Assembly: GCA_937864115.1 (NCBI GenBank)
Contig: CALMII010000014.1
Coordinates: 1 to 35,186 of the forward strand
DNA from: an uncultured Steroidobacter sp.
GTDB taxonomy: Bacteria > Pseudomonadota > Gammaproteobacteria > Steroidobacterales > Steroidobacteraceae
Length of the DNA: 35,186 bases
Reading direction: 5' to 3'
Position numbers and translations under genes: made by a program. Each line of letters starts with the position of its first letter. The stretch's first letter is position 1. The notes below the pieces were generated by a model, which did not search any database, had not been told where the DNA came from, and saw only the letters and a program-made list of their open reading frames with translations. This document shows positions 17,187 to 25,517 of the stretch, one piece after another.

Positions 17187-19556
17187 TCAGAACCGCGTGC
17201 GGACGGTGACGCCGACCAGGCGCGGATCGCTCGGCTGTCCGAGGATCAGGCCGGAATTGCCCGTCTGAATCGTCAGCGCCGTGATGTAGTCGGCGTCGAA
17301 CAGGTTGCGTGCGAACACATCGACTTCCCAGCCGCTCTGGAAGCGATAGCCGACACTCGCGTTGGTGACGTTGTAGCCGTCGATGCGGGTGTAGCGCGAT
17401 CCGGAGGTGTCGCTGTTGTAGCCGCTGCGCCAGTTCGAATCCACGTGCGCGACGAGGGCGCCTGAACCGAGCGGCAGTGCATAGTCGATGCCCAGCGATT
17501 CGACCCAGTCCGACAGACCGGCCAGCGATTCGCCGGTGAGATCGCAGGCGACCGTGGCAGCCGTCTGGACTTCGAGCGGGCACGGTCCGCCGCGATAGTC
17601 CGCGTACTCGCCATCGGCGTAGGCCACGGAAGCACGCACCGTTAAGCCGGCGAAGAGCAGCATCGCGAAATCTGCCTCGACGCCCTTCACCTGCACTTCC
17701 GGAATATTCGACGGATAGGAGCGGATGGCTGCGGTCTCGAGGTTCGAGACGATGTTCGCCTGGTAGTCCTCGACGACCGTCCAGTAGCCCGCCAGGTTGA
17801 GCGTCGCACGCGAATCGAGCATCGCGAACTTGAGACCCAGTTCGTAGGTGGTGTTGATTTCGTCCTCGATCACCGCAGTCGCCAATGCCGGCTGATTGAG
17901 CGCGTCCAGCGGCAGCCCCGACATGTTCAACCCACCGGACTTGTAGCCGTGGGCGAAGCTCACGTAGCCCATCAGGTCGTCGGCGAATCGGTACGCGAGA
18001 TTCGCGCGACCGGAGAGACTGCCGCCGTCGTCCGCAGCGGTGTAGCTCTGCGGACGGAAGATCGAGAGCTTGGCGCGTGCCAGTTCCGCCGCCGTGGCGG
18101 GCGGCAGTCCGGTGAGGTCGAGTCCGCCGAAGACGCGCGTCGCGTAGCTGCCTTCCTTGTCTTCATAGGTGTAGCGCAGTCCCAGCGTCGCCGTCAGCCG
18201 GTCGGTGAACGCATAGTTCACTTCGCCGAAGGCGGCGTAGCTGTCCATCTCGAAGCGCGAGTCGCCTTCCTGGCCATAGCCGTCGAGCAGATTGCGCGGG
18301 ATCGGTACGGTGAAATTCGCCTGGTTGAGCAGCCAGTAGGCCGCCTCCGGGCCGTAGATGCTGGTCGGATGACCGGAAATTTCCTGCGAGTAGTAGTAGA
18401 GGCCGGCGACGTAGCTGAAGCGCGTATCGCCGTTCGATGCGATGCGGAACTCCTGGCTGTATTGATCCTGGCGCGAGGGGATGCGCTGCACCCTCTGGAT
18501 CGGAATGCCGGTGTAGTCGCGGTCGTTCGCGACATCCCAATCCCAGTAACGCCAGGCCGTGACGGACGTCAGCGTCACCGCTCCGACATCCCAGTCGGCG
18601 ATCAGCGAAACGCCGCCATCCTGCGTATCGACGTGCAGAGCCGCATCGATATCGGACAGCCGGTCATACACGTCGGTGCTGGGCGGTGCATAGCCGAGAC
18701 CGGCCGCCAGCGCCGGGAACTGTCGTGAGGGACTGCGCAGGCTCTGACCGACGCGCAGAAAATTCTGGGTGCAGCAGGCCGAATCGAGATCGGAAACGTC
18801 GCCGATGAGCCGCAGCCTGAGATTGTCGGTCGGGACGAACAGCAGTTGCGCGCGTACGGCGTAGTTGTCGAGTTCGTTGAGCTTCTCGCCCGTGTTGACG
18901 TTGGTCAGCAATCCATCGCGCTGGGTGATCTGCGCCGCGAGGCGACCCGCAACGACGTCGCGGAACAATCCACCGGAGATGGCGCCCTTGGCCTGCACGA
19001 AGTCTTCGTCGCCATACGACACTTCGGCGTTGCCTTCCGGTTCGAAACCCGGTTCGCGACTGATGACATGGATGGCGCCCGCCGTCGTGTTCTTGCCGAA
19101 CAGCGTGCCCTGCGGCCCGCGCAGCACCTCGACGCGCTCGATGTCGGTGAAGTCGAAAGCCGCGGTTGCGGGACGACCGTGATAGACCTGATCCACATAG
19201 AAGCCGACACCCGGTTCGATGCCGTCATTCGCCGCGCTGATGGACAGCGTGTTCGATCCGAGGCCGCGGATCGTGTAGGCGGTGTTCCGCGGGTTGGCGG
19301 AGTTGTAATAGAGAGACGGCACCAGCTGGCTGAGCTGCTGGGTGTTCACGGTGTAGGAACTGTCGAGGACATTGCCGTCCACGACCGAGACCGCAGCGGG
19401 GACCGACTGAAGATCTTCCTGACGCCGCCGGGCGGTGACGATGACGCCTTCGAGCGTCGTTGCTTCACTGGTGCTGCGGTCTGCCGGCTCCTGCGCAGCA
19501 ACAGCAAGGACGGGCAGACAGGCCGACGCTGCGGCACAGGCAAGAATGAATCGCAC
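17187..19556 (-). CDS. TonB-dependent outer-membrane receptor
   Basis: A 789-residue receptor from a GTG at 19556, chosen because AGGGAGGG lies just upstream and a signal peptide follows (RFILACAAASACLPVLAVAA, cleavage near residue 21). Mature residues start with a TonB-box-like LEGVIVTARRR. A plug domain follows with IRGLGSNT and the hallmark IERVEVLRGPQGTLFGKNTTAGAIHV. The rest is a 22-strand barrel ending in the terminal aromatic VGVTVRTRF. These proteins import siderophores, vitamins, sugars or peptides using TonB energy. The sequence most resembles the FecA/CirA-like set abundant in xanthomonads and sphingomonads. No dedicated sigma factor, anti-sigma or periplasmic binding gene is adjacent, so the ligand is unknown. 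Confidence 0.95.
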   Translation of the reverse strand: MRFILACAAASACLPVLAVAAQEPADRSTSEATTLEGVIVTARRRQEDLQSVPAAVSVVDGNVLDSSYTVNTQQLSQLVPSLYYNSANPRNTAYTIRGLGSNTLSISAANDGIEPGVGFYVDQVYHGRPATAAFDFTDIERVEVLRGPQGTLFGKNTTAGAIHVISREPGFEPEGNAEVSYGDEDFVQAKGAISGGLFRDVVAGRLAAQITQRDGLLTNVNTGEKLNELDNYAVRAQLLFVPTDNLRLRLIGDVSDLDSACCTQNFLRVGQSLRSPSRQFPALAAGLGYAPPSTDVYDRLSDIDAALHVDTQDGGVSLIADWDVGAVTLTSVTAWRYWDWDVANDRDYTGIPIQRVQRIPSRQDQYSQEFRIASNGDTRFSYVAGLYYYSQEISGHPTSIYGPEAAYWLLNQANFTVPIPRNLLDGYGQEGDSRFEMDSYAAFGEVNYAFTDRLTATLGLRYTYEDKEGSYATRVFGGLDLTGLPPATAAELARAKLSIFRPQSYTAADDGGSLSGRANLAYRFADDLMGYVSFAHGYKSGGLNMSGLPLDALNQPALATAVIEDEINTTYELGLKFAMLDSRATLNLAGYWTVVEDYQANIVSNLETAAIRSYPSNIPEVQVKGVEADFAMLLFAGLTVRASVAYADGEYADYRGGPCPLEVQTAATVACDLTGESLAGLSDWVESLGIDYALPLGSGALVAHVDSNWRSGYNSDTSGSRYTRIDGYNVTNASVGYRFQSGWEVDVFARNLFDADYITALTIQTGNSGLILGQPSDPRLVGVTVRTRF

Positions 19557-19576
19557 GGAACCCTCCCTGGTCGAAT

Positions 19577-19600
19577 CGTTATATCTATTGAAATATACCG
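19577..19600 (-). promoter_or_regulatory. AT-rich promoter candidate for the TonB receptor
   Basis: A run reading TATATTTCAATAGATATAAC on the minus strand stands out in GC-rich surroundings 20-45 bases upstream of the receptor start. TATAAC could be a -10 box. No convincing -35 box or Fur box was identified. Confidence 0.35.
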
Positions 19601-19782
19601 AGAGGCGGCCTGCGCCAGCAAGGACAACGCGATATCGAGGAACTGGCCGTCGATCCTGCTGGCACGGCCGACGGGACGATCCTGTAGGCAGGATGCCGGC
19701 GAGTCGCAACCCGAGCGACGGATGCACGGAACGAAATTCCCGCCGATGGCGTTGCTATGGCAACGGCGGACGGGAGATCGTC

Positions 19783-20340
19783 ATGCAGCCAGCGACTGAA
19801 GCCGGTACTGAAATCATCACGGCACTTTTCCGGGATGCCGCAGGTACGGAGCGCGCCTTCGAAGCCACGCTCGCGCGGGGTTATGCGGCTGACGAAATCA
19901 ACCTGTTGCTGTCGGAGGAGACGCGGCAGCGCCGCTTCGCCAGCGGTCGCGTCGATGCAGCATTGGCGGCAAGAGCCCGTCAGAGCACCGGCGCCGACGA
20001 GCCTGCGGTGCTGGACGAAAGAAAGATCGGTGGGCCGGTGGGAGGCACGATGGGCACGCTTGCGCCCGCGGCGGCAGCGGTCGGAACGGTGCTGCTGTTG
20101 CCGGGCCTGATTTTCGCCGGTCCGGTCGCGGTGGCGCTGGCGGCGGCCGGCGCAGTCGGACTTGCCGGCGGCGTGATCGGTGCGCTGACGCACTGGGGCA
20201 TTCCCAGCGCGCGGGTCGAGGACTACGAAGCGCAGATCCGCAAGGGTGGCGTCCTGATGGGCGTGAAACCGCACTCCGTCGAAGATGCGGCCTGGCTGCG
20301 GCAGACATGGCGCGAAGCCGGAGGCGTGCTCGTGCACTGA
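19783..20340 (+). CDS. Hypothetical protein with glycine-zipper hydrophobic centre
   Basis: ATG 19783 has GGGAG about seven bases upstream and yields 185 residues. The N-terminal part (ITALFRDAAGTERAFEATLARGYAADEINLLLSEETRQR) resembles the alpha/beta module of general-stress or YflT-like proteins, with a D/E-rich 'random residue' pattern. The centre (about 85-145) is a glycine- and alanine-rich hydrophobic stretch of the glycine-zipper type that could insert in a membrane. The C-terminus (VEDYEAQIRKGGVLMGVKP, then WLRQTWREAGG) returns to a soluble fold. The overall layout, a ferredoxin-like repeat split by a Gly-zipper, occurs in many uncharacterised stress-associated proteins. I do not recognise a specific function. 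Its stop codon lies inside a hairpin. Confidence 0.75.
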   Translation: MQPATEAGTEIITALFRDAAGTERAFEATLARGYAADEINLLLSEETRQRRFASGRVDAALAARARQSTGADEPAVLDERKIGGPVGGTMGTLAPAAAAVGTVLLLPGLIFAGPVAVALAAAGAVGLAGGVIGALTHWGIPSARVEDYEAQIRKGGVLMGVKPHSVEDAAWLRQTWREAGGVLVH

Positions 20341-20349
20341 AGTGCACGA
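20330..20349 (+). terminator. Hairpin overlapping a stop codon
   Basis: TCGTGCACT at 20330-20338 pairs perfectly with AGTGCACGA at 20341-20349 around a two-base GA. The stop TGA of the glycine-zipper gene is at 20338-20340, inside the hairpin, and the convergent amidohydrolase ends at 20351. It may serve as a shared terminator. Confidence 0.4.
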
Positions 20350-20350
20350 T

Positions 20351-21832
20351 TCAGTTGGTTGCGTCCGCCGCCAGCGTTTCGCGTTCGATCACTCGTCCTC
20401 GCAGAACGACTTTGTCGATGCGGCTCCATGCGTGCACCGAGTCGAGCGGATTGAGTTCGAGCAGCAGCAGGTTGGCGATCTTGCCGGTGGCGACCGTGCC
20501 GTAGTCGCGGTCGAGTCCGAACTGTCGCGCGTTGTTGAGGGTGGCGGCGCGGAACACATCGAGCGGCGACAGACCCGCGAGCGCCATCAGGCGCATCTCG
20601 CGAAACGTGTCGTAACCCGGTTGATTGCCGTAGGTCGGTGCGGATGGGGTATCGCTGCCGAGCAGCAGCGGCTGACCGAGTTCATGCAGATAGCGCGCGG
20701 CGCGCAATCCTCGCTCGCCTGTCTGCAGCTGCAGCGAGGCGATCCTGCCGTCGGGCAGATCGTCGTAGTCGTGCTTCATGCTGCGTTTGAACCACTGGCC
20801 TGCCTCCGTGGCGTACCAGTCGAGCAGCGCAGCGGGGACCACCTTCCGGTAAGTCGGATCCTCGAGCGTGTCGGCGCGGAACAGATCGGCCGTGCCGGCG
20901 AGCACGCGCAGCGTCGGCTGATAGCCGGTGCCGCTCCTGTGGATGCGGTTCAGATGCGCCGCGATCTCCGGCGGCACGCCGGATTTGCCGCCGGCCGGCC
21001 CCCAGTTCCAGAGGCCATGCGCTATCACGTCGACCTTCGCATCGAGCGCGATACGTTGCATGTCGAGCGCATTCGCGTGCGCGACGAGGAGCAGGCCGCG
21101 TTTCGTCGCGGCGGCACGCAGGCGCTGCAGCGAGTCCTTCGACAGCAGCGGCCAGCCGGACCGATCGCCGAAACCATCCTCGATGAACACCTTCACGCAA
21201 CGCGCACCGCTGACGGCAATGCGATCGACGACGGCTTCGGGCGTGTGCTGCGCCGCCTGCGCGCCGGCCGGCAAGGGATGCGCGGCGGCATTCGCCGGCT
21301 CGTAGATGTAGTCCGGCATCATCCGGTAGCGCAGCGGCTTGTCGACGAACAGGGCGGGGTAGCCGTCGAGCGCCGTCGTCGAACCGCAGCGAAACAGATC
21401 CGGGTGCTGCGGCTGTGCTTCGAACGTGGCGACGGCGTCCGGCGAGTTGGACGGATCGAGCAGCTGCGTGACGCCGAAATACAGATAGCTGCGCGGCTGC
21501 TGGCGGTTTTAGGGATCCACCAGCGGCTGCAACTGCGGCGACGCGGGATCCCACGGCAGTCCCGCCGGCGTCGAGACGTGCACGTGCGAATCCATGAGGC
21601 CGGGCGTCAGGAATTTTCCGCGGCCGTCGATGCGCTGCGCGCCGGGTGCGGTGATCGGTTTCGCCGCAATCTGCGCGATGCGCTCGTCGCGGATCAGCAC
21701 GAACTGGTGCGGCAACGGCTGCGAACGTTCAGGCGAGACGATGGTGACGTTCTCGATCAGCAGATCCGCAGCGGACGTCGCAGTGTTGAGCGTCAGCAGG
21801 GCCAGGCCGGCAAGAATCGAATGCCGTGACAT
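20351..21832 (-). pseudogene. Secreted amidohydrolase interrupted by one in-frame stop
   Basis: From ATG 21832 (GGAGG six bases upstream) the frame encodes a Sec signal and the start of a metal-dependent amidohydrolase, including FLTPGLMDSHVHV, then meets TAA at 21509-21511. The same frame continues without shift for another 385 codons and carries every remaining landmark: KVFIEDG (the carbamylated lysine region), LLVAHANAL, DVIAHGLW, LLLGSDTPSA and the closing beta-sandwich TVATGKIANLLLLELNPL. Without the TAA the protein would be about 493 residues, normal for exported dipeptidase/imidazolonepropionase-like hydrolases. The stop falls ahead of NRQQPRSYLYFG, where relatives have a Tyr or similar, so TAC/TAT to TAA is plausible. 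It is either a fresh nonsense mutation or a sequencing error. Two palindromes bracket the gene. Confidence 0.85.
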
Positions 21833-21846
21833 CGTGGCCTCCGTTC

Positions 21847-21962
21847 GAAGAGGAAGAGCCGCGAAAGACCGCATAAAAGATGTAAACAAGAGAAGTGAAG
21901 GAGCGGAAAGACCTCCTGTCCATTACCCTTCTTTTATGCGGTCTTTCGCGGCTCTCCTCTTC
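21847..21962. repeat. Dispersed palindrome B (34-base arms, nearly perfect)
   Basis: The left arm 21847-21880 and right arm 21930-21962 match over 33 positions with one extra A on the left. Arm core: GCCGCGAAAGACCGCATAAA. The loop is 49 bases. It sits between the amidohydrolase start and the dipeptidase stop, both on the minus strand, and its right end overlaps the dipeptidase stop codon. It is a close relative of palindrome A. Confidence 0.9.
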
Positions 21963-23202
21963 AGCGGGCGAGGCCGGGCGGAACCGGCAGGTCTTTCATG
22001 GAGCGGGCCACAGACTCGGCTTTCTCCAGCACCCGCAGCAGATTGCCGCCGGCCACCCGTTCCAGTTCGCGATCGGTCCAGCCGCGGCGGATCAGTTCGG
22101 CAAACAGGTTGGGGTACATGGAGACGTCGGAGAGTCCCACGGGCCAGTCCGAGTTGCCGTCGTAGTCGCCGCCGATGCCGATGTGTTCGACGCCTGCGAC
22201 CTTGCGGACATGATCGAAGTGATCGGCGACCTTGGCGATGCTGACGGCCGGCAGTGTCACCTTCGAGAAGATTTCCTTCTGGATCGCTTTCTGTTCCTCG
22301 ATCGACTTGCCCTGCGAGCGCTGCTTGAATTCCTCCATCGCCGGCTTCTGCACGGCGGCGAAGGCGGGATCGATGAAGGGCGCGACGAAGGTGATCATGA
22401 TGATGCCGTCGTTGTCCTTGAGGCGCGCCAGGATGTCGTCGGGCACGTTGCGCGGCACGTCGCAGATCGCGCGCGCCGACGAGTGCGAAAAGATCACCGG
22501 CGCTTTCGACACGCGCAGCGCATCGTCCATGGTTTCGGCGGCGACGTGCGACAGATCCACCAGCATGCCGAGGCGGTTCATTTCCAGCACGACCTGTTCG
22601 CCGAACGGCGTCAGGCCGCCGTGCACCGGCGGAAAGGCGGCCGAGTCGGCCCAATCCAGATGCACGTTGTGCGTGAGCGTCATGTAGCGCACGCCCAGGT
22701 CGTAGTAGGCGCGCAGTGCGCCGAGCGAATTCCCGATGGCGTGACCGCCTTCCATGCCGAGGAGCGATGCGATCTTGCCGTTCCTGTGCGCGGCGCGGAT
22801 GTCGGCGGCGCTGCTGGCGAACTGCAGCGCTTCGGGATAGCGCCGGATCATGCGCAGCGCGATGTCGATCTGTTCGAGCTGCGTGCGCGCGTAGTGACCG
22901 TCGGTTTCGCCGGGAATGTATACCGACCAGAACTGTCCGCCGAGATGGCCGGCGCGCAGGCGTGCGAGATCGGTCTGCCCCGGCACCTTGCCGCGCAGGT
23001 CGTAGGCATCGACGTCGCCCGGCGCCGTCTTGTCGTTGCGGATCGCCCAGGGCAGATCGTTGTGGCCATCGATCAGAATGGTTTTCGAGAGCAGCCTGTT
23101 GGCGCGTTCCAGCGCGGGATCGCGTTCGGCCGCGGCGGCGGCCTGGGAGACGACGAGGCCGGCAAGGCAGAGCGTGACGAAGCGGCGAATGAATGTATGC
23201 AT
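21961..23202 (-). CDS. Membrane dipeptidase (peptidase family M19), exported
   Basis: A 413-residue protein with a Sec signal (LCLAGLVVSQAAAAA, cleavage near 25). All zinc-site features of renal-dipeptidase-like M19 enzymes are present: H47 and D49 in IDGHNDLPW, the bridging Glu in GMEGGHAIG, His in VDLSHVAAETM and VIFSHSSARAI, and the substrate-side Asp in GIGGDYDG. These enzymes cleave dipeptides, including ones with a D-residue at the C-terminal position, in the periplasm. Its neighbour, the broken amidohydrolase, lies in the same direction with a palindrome between, so they may once have been co-expressed. The ribosome site ahead of ATG 23202 is weak. The C-terminus PVPPGLAR ends exactly at the palindrome edge. 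Confidence 0.94.
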   Translation of the reverse strand: MHTFIRRFVTLCLAGLVVSQAAAAAERDPALERANRLLSKTILIDGHNDLPWAIRNDKTAPGDVDAYDLRGKVPGQTDLARLRAGHLGGQFWSVYIPGETDGHYARTQLEQIDIALRMIRRYPEALQFASSAADIRAAHRNGKIASLLGMEGGHAIGNSLGALRAYYDLGVRYMTLTHNVHLDWADSAAFPPVHGGLTPFGEQVVLEMNRLGMLVDLSHVAAETMDDALRVSKAPVIFSHSSARAICDVPRNVPDDILARLKDNDGIIMITFVAPFIDPAFAAVQKPAMEEFKQRSQGKSIEEQKAIQKEIFSKVTLPAVSIAKVADHFDHVRKVAGVEHIGIGGDYDGNSDWPVGLSDVSMYPNLFAELIRRGWTDRELERVAGGNLLRVLEKAESVARSMKDLPVPPGLAR

Positions 23203-23302
23203 GACGAGGCCGAGTGATGCAGGAAGCGGGGAGCATAGTCGGCTGCGGGGTGCGGCGAGAACGGGAAGACGAATCTTTTTTCTTCCTGCAGGTCAGCTGT
23301 AG

Positions 23303-23384
23303 GTCAGGCTTCAGCCTGACTCCTTAAGAAGGCCGGCTGAAAGAAGGCCGGCTGAAAGAAGGCCGGCTGAAGCCGGCCCCACAG
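23303..23384. repeat. REP-like cluster with triplicated 15-base unit
   Basis: A hairpin GTCAGGCTTCAGCCTGAC (23303-23320) is followed by three tandem copies of AAGAAGGCCGGCTGA (23326-23370). The last copy runs into AGCCGGCC to form the hairpin GGCCGGCTGAAGCCGGCC (23361-23378) and CCACAG. The same modules recur at 28811-28906 and, in part, at 35054. This is typical of REP/BIME repeats of gammaproteobacteria. The rest of 23203-23475 shows no gene. Confidence 0.85.
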
Positions 23385-23475
23385 CGAGGAGGGGTCCACG
23401 GAGAGAAGAATCGCGACGCCGCCATCGCAAACCATCATGGCCGTCGCGGATGCGTCCACTAGAATCGCCGGGATC

Positions 23476-24396
23476 ATGTCAGTCGCCGCGTCCACTGCTT
23501 CCCGGCCCGCGTGGTACGGCCTGGTCCTCGCCGGACTGGGCGCCGTCGCGTTCTCGGGCAAGGCCATCATCGTCAAGCTGTCGTATCGCTACGGCGTCGA
23601 TGCCGTCACCGTCATCACATACCGGATGCTGTTCGGCCTGCCGCTGTTTCTCGCGCTGTCGTGGTATGCGAGCCGCGGCCGGCCGAGACTCACGGCGCGC
23701 GACTGGCGAACATTGTTCTGGCTGGGCTTCACGGGCTATTACCTCGCGAGTTATCTCGACTTCGCCGGGCTGCAGTACATCAGCGCCAATCTCGAACGGC
23801 TCATCCTGTATCTCAATCCGACCATCGTGCTGCTGCTGGGACTGCTGCTGTTCCGGATTCCCGTGAGCCGGCGGCAGTGGGGCGCGCTCGCCGTCAGCTA
23901 CCTCGGCGTACTGCTGGTGTTCGGCCACGACATTTCGCTCGGCGGCCACAATGTGCTGCTGGGAACGCTGCTGGTGTTCGGCAGCGCCGTCAGCTACGCG
24001 ACCTACCTCGCGTTCAGCGGCAATGCCGTGAAGGAACTCGGCGCATTGCGCATCGTCGGTATCGCCACCAGCATCGCCTGCGTGCTGTGCATCGTGCATT
24101 TCCTGGTGCTGCGCCCCGTCTCGACGCTCGTCGTCGCACCGCAGGTGATCTGGCTCGGCGTGCTGAACGCCACGCTGTGCACGTTCGTCCCCGTGCTCAT
24201 GGTCATGATCGCCGTCGAGAAAGTCGGCGCCGGTGTCGCCGCGCAGGTCGGCATGATCGGCCCGATGTCGACCATCCTCCTCAGCATGCTCATTCTCGAT
24301 GAACCCTTCACCGCATGGATGGCAGCAGGTACCAGCGTCGTCTTCCTTGGTGTGTGGATGCTGGCGCGGTCGAAGAGAGTCGGAGTAACCGCATAG
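23476..24396 (+). CDS. EamA/DMT-family transporter
   Basis: About 306 residues with ten predicted membrane spans in two EamA repeats. Landmarks are AFSGKAIIVKLSYRYGVDAVTV and TYRMLFGLPLFLAL in the first, and GSAVSYATYLAFSGNAVKELG and GPMSTILLSMLILDEPFTAWM in the second. Members of the drug/metabolite transporter superfamily export amino acids, metabolites or toxic compounds; the substrate is unknown. I prefer ATG 23476 to the in-frame ATG 23437, because the extra 13 residues are polar and precede a typical DMT start; neither has a good ribosome site. The last residues (VGVTA and stop) are encoded by the left arm of palindrome C. A second DMT gene converges from the other side, only distantly similar. 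Confidence 0.88.
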   Translation: MSVAASTASRPAWYGLVLAGLGAVAFSGKAIIVKLSYRYGVDAVTVITYRMLFGLPLFLALSWYASRGRPRLTARDWRTLFWLGFTGYYLASYLDFAGLQYISANLERLILYLNPTIVLLLGLLLFRIPVSRRQWGALAVSYLGVLLVFGHDISLGGHNVLLGTLLVFGSAVSYATYLAFSGNAVKELGALRIVGIATSIACVLCIVHFLVLRPVSTLVVAPQVIWLGVLNATLCTFVPVLMVMIAVEKVGAGVAAQVGMIGPMSTILLSMLILDEPFTAWMAAGTSVVFLGVWMLARSKRVGVTA

Positions 24397-24479
24397 AACG
24401 CAAAACAGAAAAAGACACTGGCTGAAAAGGTACATTCACTCTTTTTTTTTGCGTTCTATGCGTTCTTTGCGGTTACTCC
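24382..24479. repeat. Dispersed palindrome C, shared 3' ends of two convergent genes
   Basis: The left arm GGAGTAACCGCATAGAACGC (24382 onwards, continuing CAAAA) pairs with the right arm 24443-24479, which reads GGAGTAACCGCA then an extra 9-base AAGAACGCA then TAGAACGCAAAA on the minus strand. A T-run lies on the loop side. Both flanking genes stop within the arms. The arm is built of 9-base TGCG(G/T)TCTT-like units shared with palindromes A and B. Confidence 0.85.
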
Positions 24480-25346
24480 TCCCTCTTCTCCTCCCCGACT
24501 GCTCGCCAGCCACGAGCCCACGAGGATCATCGCCAGCCCGGTGAGGGTGTGGATGCCGAAGGGTTCGTGCAGCACGAGGACGCCGAGCAGCGAGGCCACG
24601 GCGGGATTCACGTAGGCGACGAGTGCTGCGCGCGCCGCGCCGGCGGCGTGAATCAGGTAGAAGAACAGCATCAGTGCGAGTGCGGTGCAGATCGTGCCGA
24701 GGATCGCTACTGAAACCAGCGACAGTGTCGAGGGCACGTGCGTCGGTGCAGTGGCGATCGCGAAGGGCAGCAGGATGAGCGAAGCGACGACGAGGCTTGC
24801 TGCGACGGCGCCGATCTCATCGATGCCGGCCAGGTGTTTCTGCACGATCAGCGGGCCGACCGCGTAGCCGCTGACCGCAACCGCCATGGCTGCGACGCCG
24901 AGCCACAGGCGCGTGTCCTGGCCGAGATCCAGTCCCAGCAGCGCAACGACGCCGGAGAAGCCGACGAACAGTCCCGCGATGCGCCGGGTGCCGAGGCGTT
25001 CGTGCACGCCGAACAACGGTGCGATCAGTACGACGCCCAGCGGCACGGTCGCCATCAGGATGCCGGCCAGCGACGAGCTCAGCCATTGCTCGCCGATCGA
25101 GATCATGGAGAACGGGAAGACGAGTTCGGCGATGGCAAAGGCGCAGATCGCGCGCTTGTGCTTGAGGACCGGCTTCAATGCGCCGCTGCGCCATGCGATC
25201 GGCACGAGAATCAGCGCCCCGAGCGTGATGCGTGTCCAGGCGATGCAGGCCGGCGAAAGATCGCGCAGGGCGAGCTTGATCAGGAAGTACGGCAGGCCCC
25301 AGATCAGGCACAGCGCAGCGAACGCGAGGTACAGACGCCAGCTCAT
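24456..25346 (-). CDS. EamA/DMT-family transporter
   Basis: A 296-residue membrane protein with ten hydrophobic spans. It opens with LAFAALCLIWGLPYFLIKLAL, a typical EamA start, and ends its second repeat with LGVLVLHEPFGIHTLTGLAMILVGSWLA. It belongs to the RhaT/YdcZ-like drug/metabolite transporters; the cargo cannot be named. The C-terminus reads GGVTAKNA, the last eight residues coming from the right arm of palindrome C, much as its convergent DMT neighbour ends in GVTA. The two permeases are not close paralogues. Its start at 25346 faces the Nudix gene, with 171 bases between. Confidence 0.9.
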   Translation of the reverse strand: MSWRLYLAFAALCLIWGLPYFLIKLALRDLSPACIAWTRITLGALILVPIAWRSGALKPVLKHKRAICAFAIAELVFPFSMISIGEQWLSSSLAGILMATVPLGVVLIAPLFGVHERLGTRRIAGLFVGFSGVVALLGLDLGQDTRLWLGVAAMAVAVSGYAVGPLIVQKHLAGIDEIGAVAASLVVASLILLPFAIATAPTHVPSTLSLVSVAILGTICTALALMLFFYLIHAAGAARAALVAYVNPAVASLLGVLVLHEPFGIHTLTGLAMILVGSWLASSRGGEEGGVTAKNA

Positions 25347-25517
25347 CGGAATTCCGGATGCGGGTACAGGAAAATGCGCAAGGCTAACTCAAAGCCCGGT
25401 GCGACCGGTTCGTTGCGATCGCAATCAGACGCAGCGCCGGTGTATGCAATCGCTTTTGCGCCGCGCATCGCGAATCGTTCTGGCAGACTCGGCTCATTGG
25501 CACGAGAAGAGCAACCG

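Noticed and set aside
20285..21829. Plus-strand 514-codon open frame
   Set aside because: It is antisense to the amidohydrolase, whose active-site motifs are all on the minus strand.
23326..23370. Possible CRISPR-like array
   Set aside because: Three 15-base units are directly abutting with no spacers; this is a REP expansion.
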